Below are positions 1 through 5,868 of a stretch of DNA of 6,131 bases, in pieces. A program made the translations under genes and the position numbers. Numbering within the stretch: the stretch's first letter is position 1; every line of letters starts with the position of its first letter. The notes beneath the pieces were generated by a model that was not told where the DNA came from, searched no databases, and saw nothing but the letters and a program-made list of their open reading frames with translations. The stretch is from a gamma proteobacterium symbiont of Lucinoma myriamae. GTDB taxonomy: Bacteria > Pseudomonadota > Gammaproteobacteria > GRL18. The stretch is taken from positions 1 through 6,131 of the forward strand of contig JAHXIM010000323.1 in assembly GCA_025655635.1 (NCBI GenBank), in the 5' to 3' direction.

Positions 1-73
1 ATAACATTTCTGGTCGATCTGGTCACTCAAAAATAGGGATAATTCCTTACATTTCAAATAGATAATATGTTTT

Positions 74-504
74 TCAGGGCTGACTAATTAGGGTGTTTTG
101 TAAATTCATTTGATCAATCACACCGGGGTAACTGGTTGCTGATTTACCTTCGAGCAGTTTTGCATTGGCTAAAATTTTAGGGGCGGCACAAATAGCTGCC
201 GTATATTTCCCCTCTCCTGCCATTTTTTTAATAAGCTTTGAATTCGCGGGTCATTATCAAGATGATCAGCACCAGGAAGACCACCGGGCAACACCAGCAT
301 ATCAAAATCAATTAATATAGCCTGATCCAGTGTAGTATCAGGGATCAAAACCACACCACGACTGGCAACAACAGGATTAATTTCAGTGCCGTTATCAAGA
401 CTCGCTGTGGTAACTGAAATATCAGCACGGCGTAATAGATCAATAATGGTGACCGCTTCTAACTCTTCACAGCCTGGTGCAATGGGAACAAGGACATTGG
501 CCAT
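74..504 (-). pseudogene. DJ-1/PfpI family protein (YajL-like), frameshifted and C-terminally truncated
   Basis: DJ-1/PfpI proteins related to YajL and human DJ-1 are cytoplasmic, cysteine-dependent stress proteins; glyoxalase III or deglycase activity has been reported and the exact role is debated. The N-terminus is typical: a PGCEELEAV motif supplies Glu16 (equivalent to DJ-1 Glu18), and LPGGLPGA is the family glycine loop. The starting frame runs for 111 codons to a TAG at 169-171, but its last residues, after Lys94, are not family-like. Moving to the -1 frame at the seven-A run (plus-strand T run 223-229) gives MAGEGKY, then AAICAAP with the nucleophile Cys106, then SYPGVIDQMN. That frame ends at a TGA at 74-76, giving 143 residues against about 180-196 for the family. 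The C-terminal part, usually with a SRGPGTA-like motif, is absent in all three frames. The ATG at 502-504 has a strong ribosome binding site and lies 27 bases after yibQ. A decayed gene is most likely; a sequencing indel could explain the frameshift but not the missing end. Confidence 0.85.
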
Positions 505-511
505 AATTATT

Positions 512-518
512 ACCTCCT
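512..518 (-). promoter_or_regulatory. Strong ribosome binding site of the DJ-1 gene
   Basis: The minus strand reads AGGAGGT here, a near-perfect Shine-Dalgarno sequence seven bases before the ATG at 502-504. It is by far the best ribosome binding site in the window, which fixes the start codon. It also shows that the translation start is intact although the gene body is broken, suggesting either recent decay or continued production of a shortened protein. Confidence 0.8.
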
Positions 519-531
519 GTTGTTGATTTCT

Positions 532-1431
532 TCAATTAATGCTTTTCTTCAGGTGAACGCTTGACCCTGATTGTGTTAGTGATTTGCTATTATTCCACTT
601 ATTTTTCTGTTTGGCTTGAGCTATCAGTTTCTGCTGTTGTATGAGTTGAGACACTGGCAGCAATTGTATTCCAGCCGCTTTAAGCTGTGGAATATATTCT
701 TCCAACACATCCAGTGTTTCTGGAAAAGGATGACCAATAGCCACTGCTGAGCCATTTTTTTTAGCTAAATTTATTAATCGCTTAAATTGAAACTCAATAG
801 CAGGACGATTAAGCTCATGATCTAAGAAGACATTACGCCGGGTATTTTTAATCTGGTATTGATTGGCAGTTTGCTCGGCAACGGTTTTAACTGTGGTACG
901 GCTATCAACAAAATACAGATCTGTCTTAACCAGCTCGTCCATAAGCCATTGCATAGAATTAGACTGACTGGTGATTAAACTCCCCATATGATTGTTAACT
1001 CCCTTAAGATAGGGAATTGAACGAATACTATCAAGCAGCGATTGCTTAAATTCCTGCTCAGTCATGTCACTGGTCAATGCTCCAGGCCCTAAATAAAATG
1101 TTTCCATCAAAGCCTGCATAGGCAGGTGTAACATAATATCCTTACCATGGGAGTGGACCGTTTCTGCCAGTGACTTAACATAAGGAGTATGAGGTAAAAA
1201 AGCAAAAGTCACTTGACCCGGTAAATTTATCGCACGCTGATCATGTTTATATTTATAGCCCAAATCATCAATAATTATTGCGATATAACCTTTAGTCGGT
1301 ACATTTCCAGGCTCATCCACAGCCCAGCTTGTCGTTGCTAATAACATTGCTAATAAAAAAGCTGACAGGCTGGATAATAATATCAACATTACCAGCCTGC
1401 TGAACCCTATAAGATTATTCATCAATACCAT
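532..1431 (-). CDS. yibQ: YibQ-type divergent polysaccharide deacetylase family protein
   Basis: This is a 299-residue exported protein of the divergent polysaccharide deacetylase family (Pfam PF04748, E. coli YibQ). The fold resembles NodB-type deacetylases that act on N-acetylated sugar polymers, but no substrate has been firmly established that I know of. Residues 1-37 form a signal peptide with a long hydrophobic core and likely cleavage after SWA. Family motifs follow in order: IAIIIDDLGY with the Asp55-Asp56 pair, MLHLPM with His102, GVNNHMGS with Asn147-His148, FVDSRTT around Asp176, and AIGHPFP with His234. The last 30 or so residues are rich in Lys, Gln, Ser and Asn and look disordered. 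The ATG at 1429-1431 overlaps the ctpA stop as TAATG, a layout that favours translational coupling; no clear Shine-Dalgarno is visible. A second in-frame ATG at 1420-1422 would remove three residues and is an acceptable alternative. The E. coli homologue also lies in the envC cluster, supporting an envelope role by inference. Confidence 0.92.
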   Translation of the reverse strand: MVLMNNLIGFSRLVMLILLSSLSAFLLAMLLATTSWAVDEPGNVPTKGYIAIIIDDLGYKYKHDQRAINLPGQVTFAFLPHTPYVKSLAETVHSHGKDIMLHLPMQALMETFYLGPGALTSDMTEQEFKQSLLDSIRSIPYLKGVNNHMGSLITSQSNSMQWLMDELVKTDLYFVDSRTTVKTVAEQTANQYQIKNTRRNVFLDHELNRPAIEFQFKRLINLAKKNGSAVAIGHPFPETLDVLEEYIPQLKAAGIQLLPVSQLIQQQKLIAQAKQKNKWNNSKSLTQSGSSVHLKKSIN

Positions 1432-2798
1432 TATTTTATCGTCTTTTGGGCATTAAGAATATTCAGACCCTTGAGCAAATTGAGTGCCTCATGAAGTGCA
1501 TAGTCTGTTTTTTCTTTAGTTTCATCACCATTTTGATCTTTCTTTTGATCTAAGCCGTCTTTATTCTTAGACGACTCTTTTTTAGTTTTTTCGGCAGAAG
1601 ACGATTTTGATTTTTTATGTTGTAAATGACCTTTTAAATCCGCTTCTTTAACCTGAGAAAAAAAGTCCTTTTCCTTTTCTTCCAGGCTGACATTAGCCAG
1701 TTTTATATCAGGTACAATACCTTCAGCCTGAATTGAACGGCCAGAGGGTGTGTAATAGCGTGCTGTCGTCAGTTTAATGGCTGTCAATTTAGTCAGTGGT
1801 TTAATCGTCTGCACCGATCCCTTACCAAAGGTATCTGAACCCATAATAATGGCGCGTTTGTGATCTTGTAATGCACCGGCAACAATCTCTGATGCGGAGG
1901 CTGAGCCGCCATTGACAAGCACAATAATGGGAGCACCATTCAGTGCATCACCCCGGGTAGCAGAAAATTTTAATTCAGAATCTTTGATTCGTCCCTGAGT
2001 ATAAACAATTAATCCCTTATTAAGAAAAATATCGCTAACATCAACGGAACCATTTAATACGCCCCCGGGGTTATTTCTTAAGTCCAGAATCAACCCTTTA
2101 AGTACTTCTTTGTTATTCTCTTTGACTAATTTTTTCAGTGCTTTTTTAAGTTGTTCAGCAGTTCGGGCCTGAAAACTGGAAATTCTAATATAAGCAAAAC
2201 TATCTTCCAGCAGACGTGACTTAACACTGGTCACTTTAATAAGGGCACGTTTTAAGGTAATTTTCAGCGGCCCTTCATGCCCCTCACGAATAATAGACAG
2301 TGTAATTTCAGTTCCCGGCTTACCGCGCATGAGTTTGACTGATTCATCCAGATCCATATCCTTGACAGGTTTACCATCAATACGAAAAATGAGATCACCA
2401 GGTAGAATTCCAGCACGTTGAGCAGGCGTGTCATCAATAGGAGAAATGACTTTAATCAGTCCATCTTCCATGCCCACTTCGATACCCAGACCACCAAACT
2501 CTCCTGAAGTACCTTCTTTTAAATATTTAAAGCTTTTTTCATCGAGATAGCTGGAATGCGGGTCAAGACCAGACATCATACCTTTAATGGCATTTTTTAA
2601 GATAGTTTTATCATCAACGACTTCAACATAATCACTTTTAATACTAGCAAAAGCATCTGTGAATTCTTTGAGTACCTCCAGAGGTAGAGGTTCAACTGCA
2701 TTAACTGCAGGTTTTGCATTGACGGTACTAAGTGGCAAACTAAAAACGAGGCCTATTGATAAGGAAAATAGTACTGACAAATACTGTGCTTTAAACAT
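1431..2798 (-). CDS. ctpA: Periplasmic PDZ-containing C-terminal processing protease (peptidase S41)
   Basis: This 455-residue exported serine protease belongs to the S41/CtpA family. Residues 1-28 are a signal peptide, likely cut after VNA. A PDZ domain spans about 100-180, with GGLGIEVG as its ligand-binding loop; it normally binds the C-terminus of a substrate. The protease core follows, with Ser301 in NGGSASASE and Lys326 and Gln330 in TFGKGSVQ, so the Ser-Lys dyad and partner Gln are intact with the usual 25-residue Ser-Lys spacing. Residues 390-432 form a Lys/Ser/Glu/Asp-rich, probably disordered stretch before a short helical end. In Pseudomonas aeruginosa the CtpA homologue, with its lipoprotein adaptor LbcA, degrades peptidoglycan hydrolases; the same role here is inference. 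I chose the ATG at 2796-2798 because GGAG sits six bases upstream. A TTG four codons earlier would overlap that ribosome binding site. The stop codon shares a base with the yibQ ATG. Confidence 0.95.
   Translation of the reverse strand: MFKAQYLSVLFSLSIGLVFSLPLSTVNAKPAVNAVEPLPLEVLKEFTDAFASIKSDYVEVVDDKTILKNAIKGMMSGLDPHSSYLDEKSFKYLKEGTSGEFGGLGIEVGMEDGLIKVISPIDDTPAQRAGILPGDLIFRIDGKPVKDMDLDESVKLMRGKPGTEITLSIIREGHEGPLKITLKRALIKVTSVKSRLLEDSFAYIRISSFQARTAEQLKKALKKLVKENNKEVLKGLILDLRNNPGGVLNGSVDVSDIFLNKGLIVYTQGRIKDSELKFSATRGDALNGAPIIVLVNGGSASASEIVAGALQDHKRAIIMGSDTFGKGSVQTIKPLTKLTAIKLTTARYYTPSGRSIQAEGIVPDIKLANVSLEEKEKDFFSQVKEADLKGHLQHKKSKSSSAEKTKKESSKNKDGLDQKKDQNGDETKEKTDYALHEALNLLKGLNILNAQKTIK
1503..1631 (-). 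other. Charged low-complexity tail of CtpA (residues 390-432)
   Basis: About 43 residues following the protease core are dominated by Lys, Ser, Glu, Asp, Gln and Asn, with almost no hydrophobic residues (for example KKSKSSSAEKTKKESS). The following 23 residues (DYALHEALNLLKG region) return to a helix-like pattern common at the end of CtpA proteins. The insert therefore looks like a flexible linker between the core and a conserved C-terminal helix. Its function is unknown; binding to acidic envelope polymers or to a partner protein is only a guess. Confidence 0.7.
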
Positions 2799-2804
2799 CC
2801 ACGA

Positions 2805-2808
2805 CTCC
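2805..2808 (-). promoter_or_regulatory. Ribosome binding site deciding the ctpA start
   Basis: The minus strand reads TTTGGAG then six bases then ATG (2796-2798). GGAG at this spacing supports the ATG start over the upstream TTG at 2808-2810, which overlaps the motif itself. Confidence 0.7.
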
Positions 2809-2848
2809 AAAAATTAAGAACGTATCTTATACAGGGTAAAACAGAATA

Positions 2849-2862
2849 TGAAGTAAACTTCA
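2849..2862. promoter_or_regulatory. 14-base palindrome upstream of ctpA, possible operator
   Basis: TGAAGTAAACTTCA is an inverted repeat with two perfect 6-base arms around a 2-base centre. It lies 18 bases upstream of the TATAAG box on the ctpA-coding strand and overlaps the possible -35 area, where a regulator could bind. I do not recognise it as the site of a particular regulator, and short palindromes are common in AT-rich DNA. Confidence 0.3.
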
Positions 2863-3098
2863 ACTCTGCATAATACATTGACCGTTACAATTAATATTTT
2901 AAATAAATACAAATTTATGATTTACAAAAATAAACAACCATAGGCTTAACACTTGAAATTAAGAGGTATATACTAAATAGTTACCATATCATGTAAAAAT
3001 ATTAAAATCATCACTAAATAATTGTTCCTGGATGCGAATATTAAATGAATAATGCTCACTATTTGGGAACACTTATTTAGCCTGATTAAGGCCAATCA

Positions 3099-4322
3099 CT
3101 AACTCCGTTGTTTTTTACACCAGCGTGATGGATTTGATGGTTTGCCATTATGACGAATTTCAAAATACAGCCCGACGCGTTTAAGTCCGCCACTACTGCC
3201 TACAGTAGCAATTATTTCATTTTTTTCAACCCAGTCCCCGACTTCTTTCAGCAGGGTTTGATTGTGACCATATAAGCTCATATAACCATCACCATGATCG
3301 ATAATAGTAATCAAACCATAACCTCTTAACCAGTCTGAATAGGCAATTCGACCATGAGATATTGAATGAACAGGGGCACCTTCTCTGGCATTAATGATAT
3401 TTCCCTGCCATTTTACCTTGCCGACACTACGCCAATGATCAAATAATTTTTTGACCTTACCTTTTGCCGGCCAGTAAAGCTTGCCACGCTGCCTGGAAAA
3501 TGGTTTTTCTGTAGGCAGATTAGGAATGTCATCTAAAGCTTTCTTTAGCTTATTAATTAATAGTGACAGGTTTTTTTTATCTTTTAAAAGATCAGCCAGT
3601 TTTTTATCTTGTGAAACAATCTCTTTATTTAATTGAGCAACCAGAATATTACGCGCAGACTGTTTTTCTTGTAAAATCTGACTTTCCCGTTTAAGTTGAA
3701 ACTGCTTATCTCGTAGAGTCTGACTGGTCAGTGCTATTTGCTGTTTATCTTCAACAATTCGCTGCAGCAGCTTGTTAACTTCCTGAATCTTCTCACTGCG
3801 TGCCTCATTAAAATAATCATAATAGGTCATTATACGGCTTATCGTAGCGGGGTTTTGCTGATTAAGCAGCAACTTTATGTATTCCTGACGGCCAATGGCA
3901 TAACTGGCTTGTAATTGCCCTGATAATAACTGCTGTTGAAGGATTAATTGCTGGTTGTGCTGTGAGAGCTGTTTGTTGAGAACCAATAAACGCTTATCCA
4001 GAGTGACGGCTTGCTGCCGGGTAGTAAACAATTGACGAGCATTGTCGGCAATGCTTTGTTCTGCCTGTTGAATATCTTTATCTAATTGTGATTTTTCACT
4101 CTGCTGTTCTTTAAGTTTATTTTTCAGCGCAGAAATATCTTTGCGTAATTGCTGTAATTCCTGTTGCTTTAATTGCCCTTTTGACGAGGAGGCAAACGTA
4201 TTACTGCTGGTGCTGAGGAGCAGTAAAATAAAGAGAATAGACAATCGAGGAGCAAATTGTGCTATTTTGGCCAAGGTTGCTATTAAACGGTTCAGAATGT
4301 TATTCGTCTTGAGTTTCAACAT
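3099..4322 (-). CDS. envC: Murein hydrolase activator EnvC (coiled coil plus degenerate LytM domain)
   Basis: EnvC is a periplasmic protein recruited by FtsEX to the division site, where it activates amidases (AmiA/AmiB in E. coli) that split septal peptidoglycan. This 407-residue protein has a signal peptide with a long positively charged N-region and likely cleavage after TFA at residue 44. Two long Gln/Lys/Leu-rich coiled-coil stretches cover about 50-140 and 175-265, separated by the family's YIKLLLNQQNP segment. The C-terminal LytM (M23-like) domain spans about 283-400. The zinc-binding pattern of active M23 enzymes is broken: the first His/Asp site reads KWQGNIINA and the final HxH reads LYFEIR, as in E. 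coli EnvC, so an activator rather than a hydrolase is expected. The ATG at 4320-4322 overlaps the end of gpmI by 23 bases; a TTG at 4329-4331 would add three residues. Neither start has a clear ribosome binding site, so coupling to gpmI translation is likely. Confidence 0.95.
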   Translation of the reverse strand: MLKLKTNNILNRLIATLAKIAQFAPRLSILFILLLLSTSSNTFASSSKGQLKQQELQQLRKDISALKNKLKEQQSEKSQLDKDIQQAEQSIADNARQLFTTRQQAVTLDKRLLVLNKQLSQHNQQLILQQQLLSGQLQASYAIGRQEYIKLLLNQQNPATISRIMTYYDYFNEARSEKIQEVNKLLQRIVEDKQQIALTSQTLRDKQFQLKRESQILQEKQSARNILVAQLNKEIVSQDKKLADLLKDKKNLSLLINKLKKALDDIPNLPTEKPFSRQRGKLYWPAKGKVKKLFDHWRSVGKVKWQGNIINAREGAPVHSISHGRIAYSDWLRGYGLITIIDHGDGYMSLYGHNQTLLKEVGDWVEKNEIIATVGSSGGLKRVGLYFEIRHNGKPSNPSRWCKKQRS

Positions 4323-5868
4323 CTTCAGCAAGCGTCACTAAAGAGCGGCCATTCATCTCAGATGGTACTTCAATATCCATTAGATATAACATCGTCGGCG
4401 CAATATCAGATAAAGCTCCCGTTTCTGCCATAACAGCATCACGGCCAACATAGATAAAAGGTACGGGATTACAAGTATGGGCCGTATGAGCCTGACCTGT
4501 TTTCTCATCCAGCATTAATTCTGCATTGCCATGATCGGCCGTGATAAGCATCTCGCCTCCGGCTTTATGGATCGCCTTGACCACGTTTCCGATAAGACCA
4601 TCCAATACTTCAATTGCCTCAATGGCTGCATTCTCGTTGCCGGTATGTCCTACCATATCAGGATTAGCAAAATTACAGATAATGACATCGTATTGTTCAG
4701 ATTTAATGGCTTTAATTAATTTTTTTGATAATTCAGGCGCATTCATTTCAGGTTGCAGATCATAGGTCGCCACATCAGGTGAATTGACCAGGATACGATC
4801 TTCATCTTGAAATGGTTCTTCAATTCCACCATTAAAGAAAAAAGTGACATGAGCATATTTTTCTGTTTCAGCAATACGTAATTGACGTAAACCCAGCTTG
4901 GAAATGTATTCACCAAACACATTAGTCAAACGTTCAGCAGGGAAAGCCACAGGAATATCAAACTTTGATGAGTACTCAGTTAAACTGACAAATTCTGCCA
5001 GTTTGAAGTTACGCTCACGTTTAAATGCCTCAAAATTATCTTCAATAAAGGCGCGCGTGATCTGACGAGCACGATCAGAACGATAGTTCATGAAGAACAT
5101 CACATCACCGTCTTCCATTTGAACAGGTTCTTTACCTTTAGGGACAATACAGGTTGATTTTACAAATTCATCCGTTTCACCGCGCTTATAAGCTTGAACC
5201 AGTGCATCTACTGCCGTTTCAGAAGTAAATTCAGCCTTGCCATTTGCCATAGCATCATAGCAATTTTTAACCCGTTCCCAGCGATGGTCACGATCCATTG
5301 AATAATAACGACCGACAATTGAAGCAAAACGGCCGCTGCCCAGCTCATTAAATACTTTCTGCATGGTCTTAAGTGATTCTTTAGCACTTTTTGGCGGTGT
5401 ATCACGACCGTCAAGAAAGGCATGCAGATACACTTTTTTTACGCCGCGTTCAACGGCTAATTTAATCATCGCATGGATATGTTCTTCATGACTATGAACG
5501 CCGCCGGGAGAAAGTAAACCCATAATATGAATAGCTGAATTATTTTCCCGCGCCTTCTCAACAGCTTCTGTCAGCGTACAGTTAGTAAAAAAAGAACCTG
5601 TACGAACCGCCCTGCTGACACGAGTATATTCCTGATAAACCACTCGGCCGGAGCCAATATTAAGGTGCCCGACTTCTGAATTACCCATCTGCCCGGCAGG
5701 CAAGCCGACTTCTGCGCCCGAGGCTTTGATCAATGTATGGGGATTTTTTTTCCATAATTTATCAAACACAGGAGTGTCTGCTTCACTAATTGCATTGTGA
5801 CTCGGATCTTCAGAGTATCCCCAGCCATCCAGAATGACGAGGGCAAGTGGTTTTGGTATTTTTGACAT
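4300..5868 (-). CDS. gpmI: 2,3-bisphosphoglycerate-independent phosphoglycerate mutase
   Basis: This cytoplasmic enzyme interconverts 3-phosphoglycerate and 2-phosphoglycerate in glycolysis and gluconeogenesis, using two Mn ions and a phosphoserine intermediate. At 522 residues it is slightly longer than the usual 510-515, with a short acidic C-terminal extension. The two metal sites known from the Geobacillus enzyme are complete: Asp14 (LDGWG), the phosphorylated Ser64 (GNSEVGHL), Asp404 and His408 (NPDMVGH), Asp445-His446 (TADHGN) and His464 (HTAH). Substrate residues His125, Arg187, Arg193, Arg263, Arg266 and Lys337 are also present. The phosphotransferase domain (about 80-315) sits as usual within the phosphatase domain. 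The ATG at 5866-5868 gives the standard N-terminus; only a weak TAAG resembles a ribosome binding site. It is the first gene of the cluster and its last codons overlap the start of envC, as in E. coli where gpmM, envC and yibQ are adjacent. Confidence 0.98.
   Translation of the reverse strand: MSKIPKPLALVILDGWGYSEDPSHNAISEADTPVFDKLWKKNPHTLIKASGAEVGLPAGQMGNSEVGHLNIGSGRVVYQEYTRVSRAVRTGSFFTNCTLTEAVEKARENNSAIHIMGLLSPGGVHSHEEHIHAMIKLAVERGVKKVYLHAFLDGRDTPPKSAKESLKTMQKVFNELGSGRFASIVGRYYSMDRDHRWERVKNCYDAMANGKAEFTSETAVDALVQAYKRGETDEFVKSTCIVPKGKEPVQMEDGDVMFFMNYRSDRARQITRAFIEDNFEAFKRERNFKLAEFVSLTEYSSKFDIPVAFPAERLTNVFGEYISKLGLRQLRIAETEKYAHVTFFFNGGIEEPFQDEDRILVNSPDVATYDLQPEMNAPELSKKLIKAIKSEQYDVIICNFANPDMVGHTGNENAAIEAIEVLDGLIGNVVKAIHKAGGEMLITADHGNAELMLDEKTGQAHTAHTCNPVPFIYVGRDAVMAETGALSDIAPTMLYLMDIEVPSEMNGRSLVTLAEDVETQDE

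Larger units (their letters stand above)
2799..3098 (-). promoter_or_regulatory. AT-rich envC-ctpA intergenic region with candidate ctpA promoters
   Basis: No convincing gene is present on either strand: the open frames are only a few codons long. The gap is unusually large for this otherwise overlapping cluster, so it probably carries a promoter for ctpA-yibQ. Two candidates are visible on the minus strand. One is a TATAAG -10-like box at 2826-2831, about 28 bases from the ATG, with TTTACT at 2852-2857 as a -35 whose 20-base spacing is too long to be comfortable. The other is TTTACA at 2992-2997 with TAGTAT at 2970-2975 (16-base spacing) or TATATA at 2967-2972 (19-base spacing). In sequence this AT-rich such matches arise easily by chance. 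No stem followed by a T run is seen after envC, so read-through from gpmI-envC may also occur. Confidence 0.4.

Noticed and set aside
169..180. Perfect 12-base palindrome CTAAAATTTTAG as a terminator or operator
   Set aside because: It lies within the restored DJ-1 coding frame (codons for PKIL), is AT-only in its core, and has no T run or promoter nearby.
2808..2810. TTG start for ctpA giving four extra residues
   Set aside because: The TTG overlaps the GGAG ribosome binding site, and the ATG at 2796-2798 has proper spacing and starts a normal signal peptide.
3080..3092. GCCT-GATTA-AGGC hairpin just after envC as a terminator
   Set aside because: The stem has only four pairs and no T run follows on the minus strand, so it does not support an intrinsic terminator.
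4141..4341. Plus-strand 66-codon open frame opposite envC
   Set aside because: It lies wholly over the coiled-coil and signal-peptide coding part of envC and the end of gpmI, has no family resemblance, and is best explained as an antisense shadow.
4531..4765. Two overlapping plus-strand open frames opposite gpmI
   Set aside because: Both sit opposite conserved gpmI metal-site codons, overlap each other in different frames and show no recognisable domain.
5208..5423. Second minus-strand open frame of 71 codons inside gpmI
   Set aside because: It is out of frame with gpmI across its conserved phosphotransferase domain; its composition looks like an off-frame reading.
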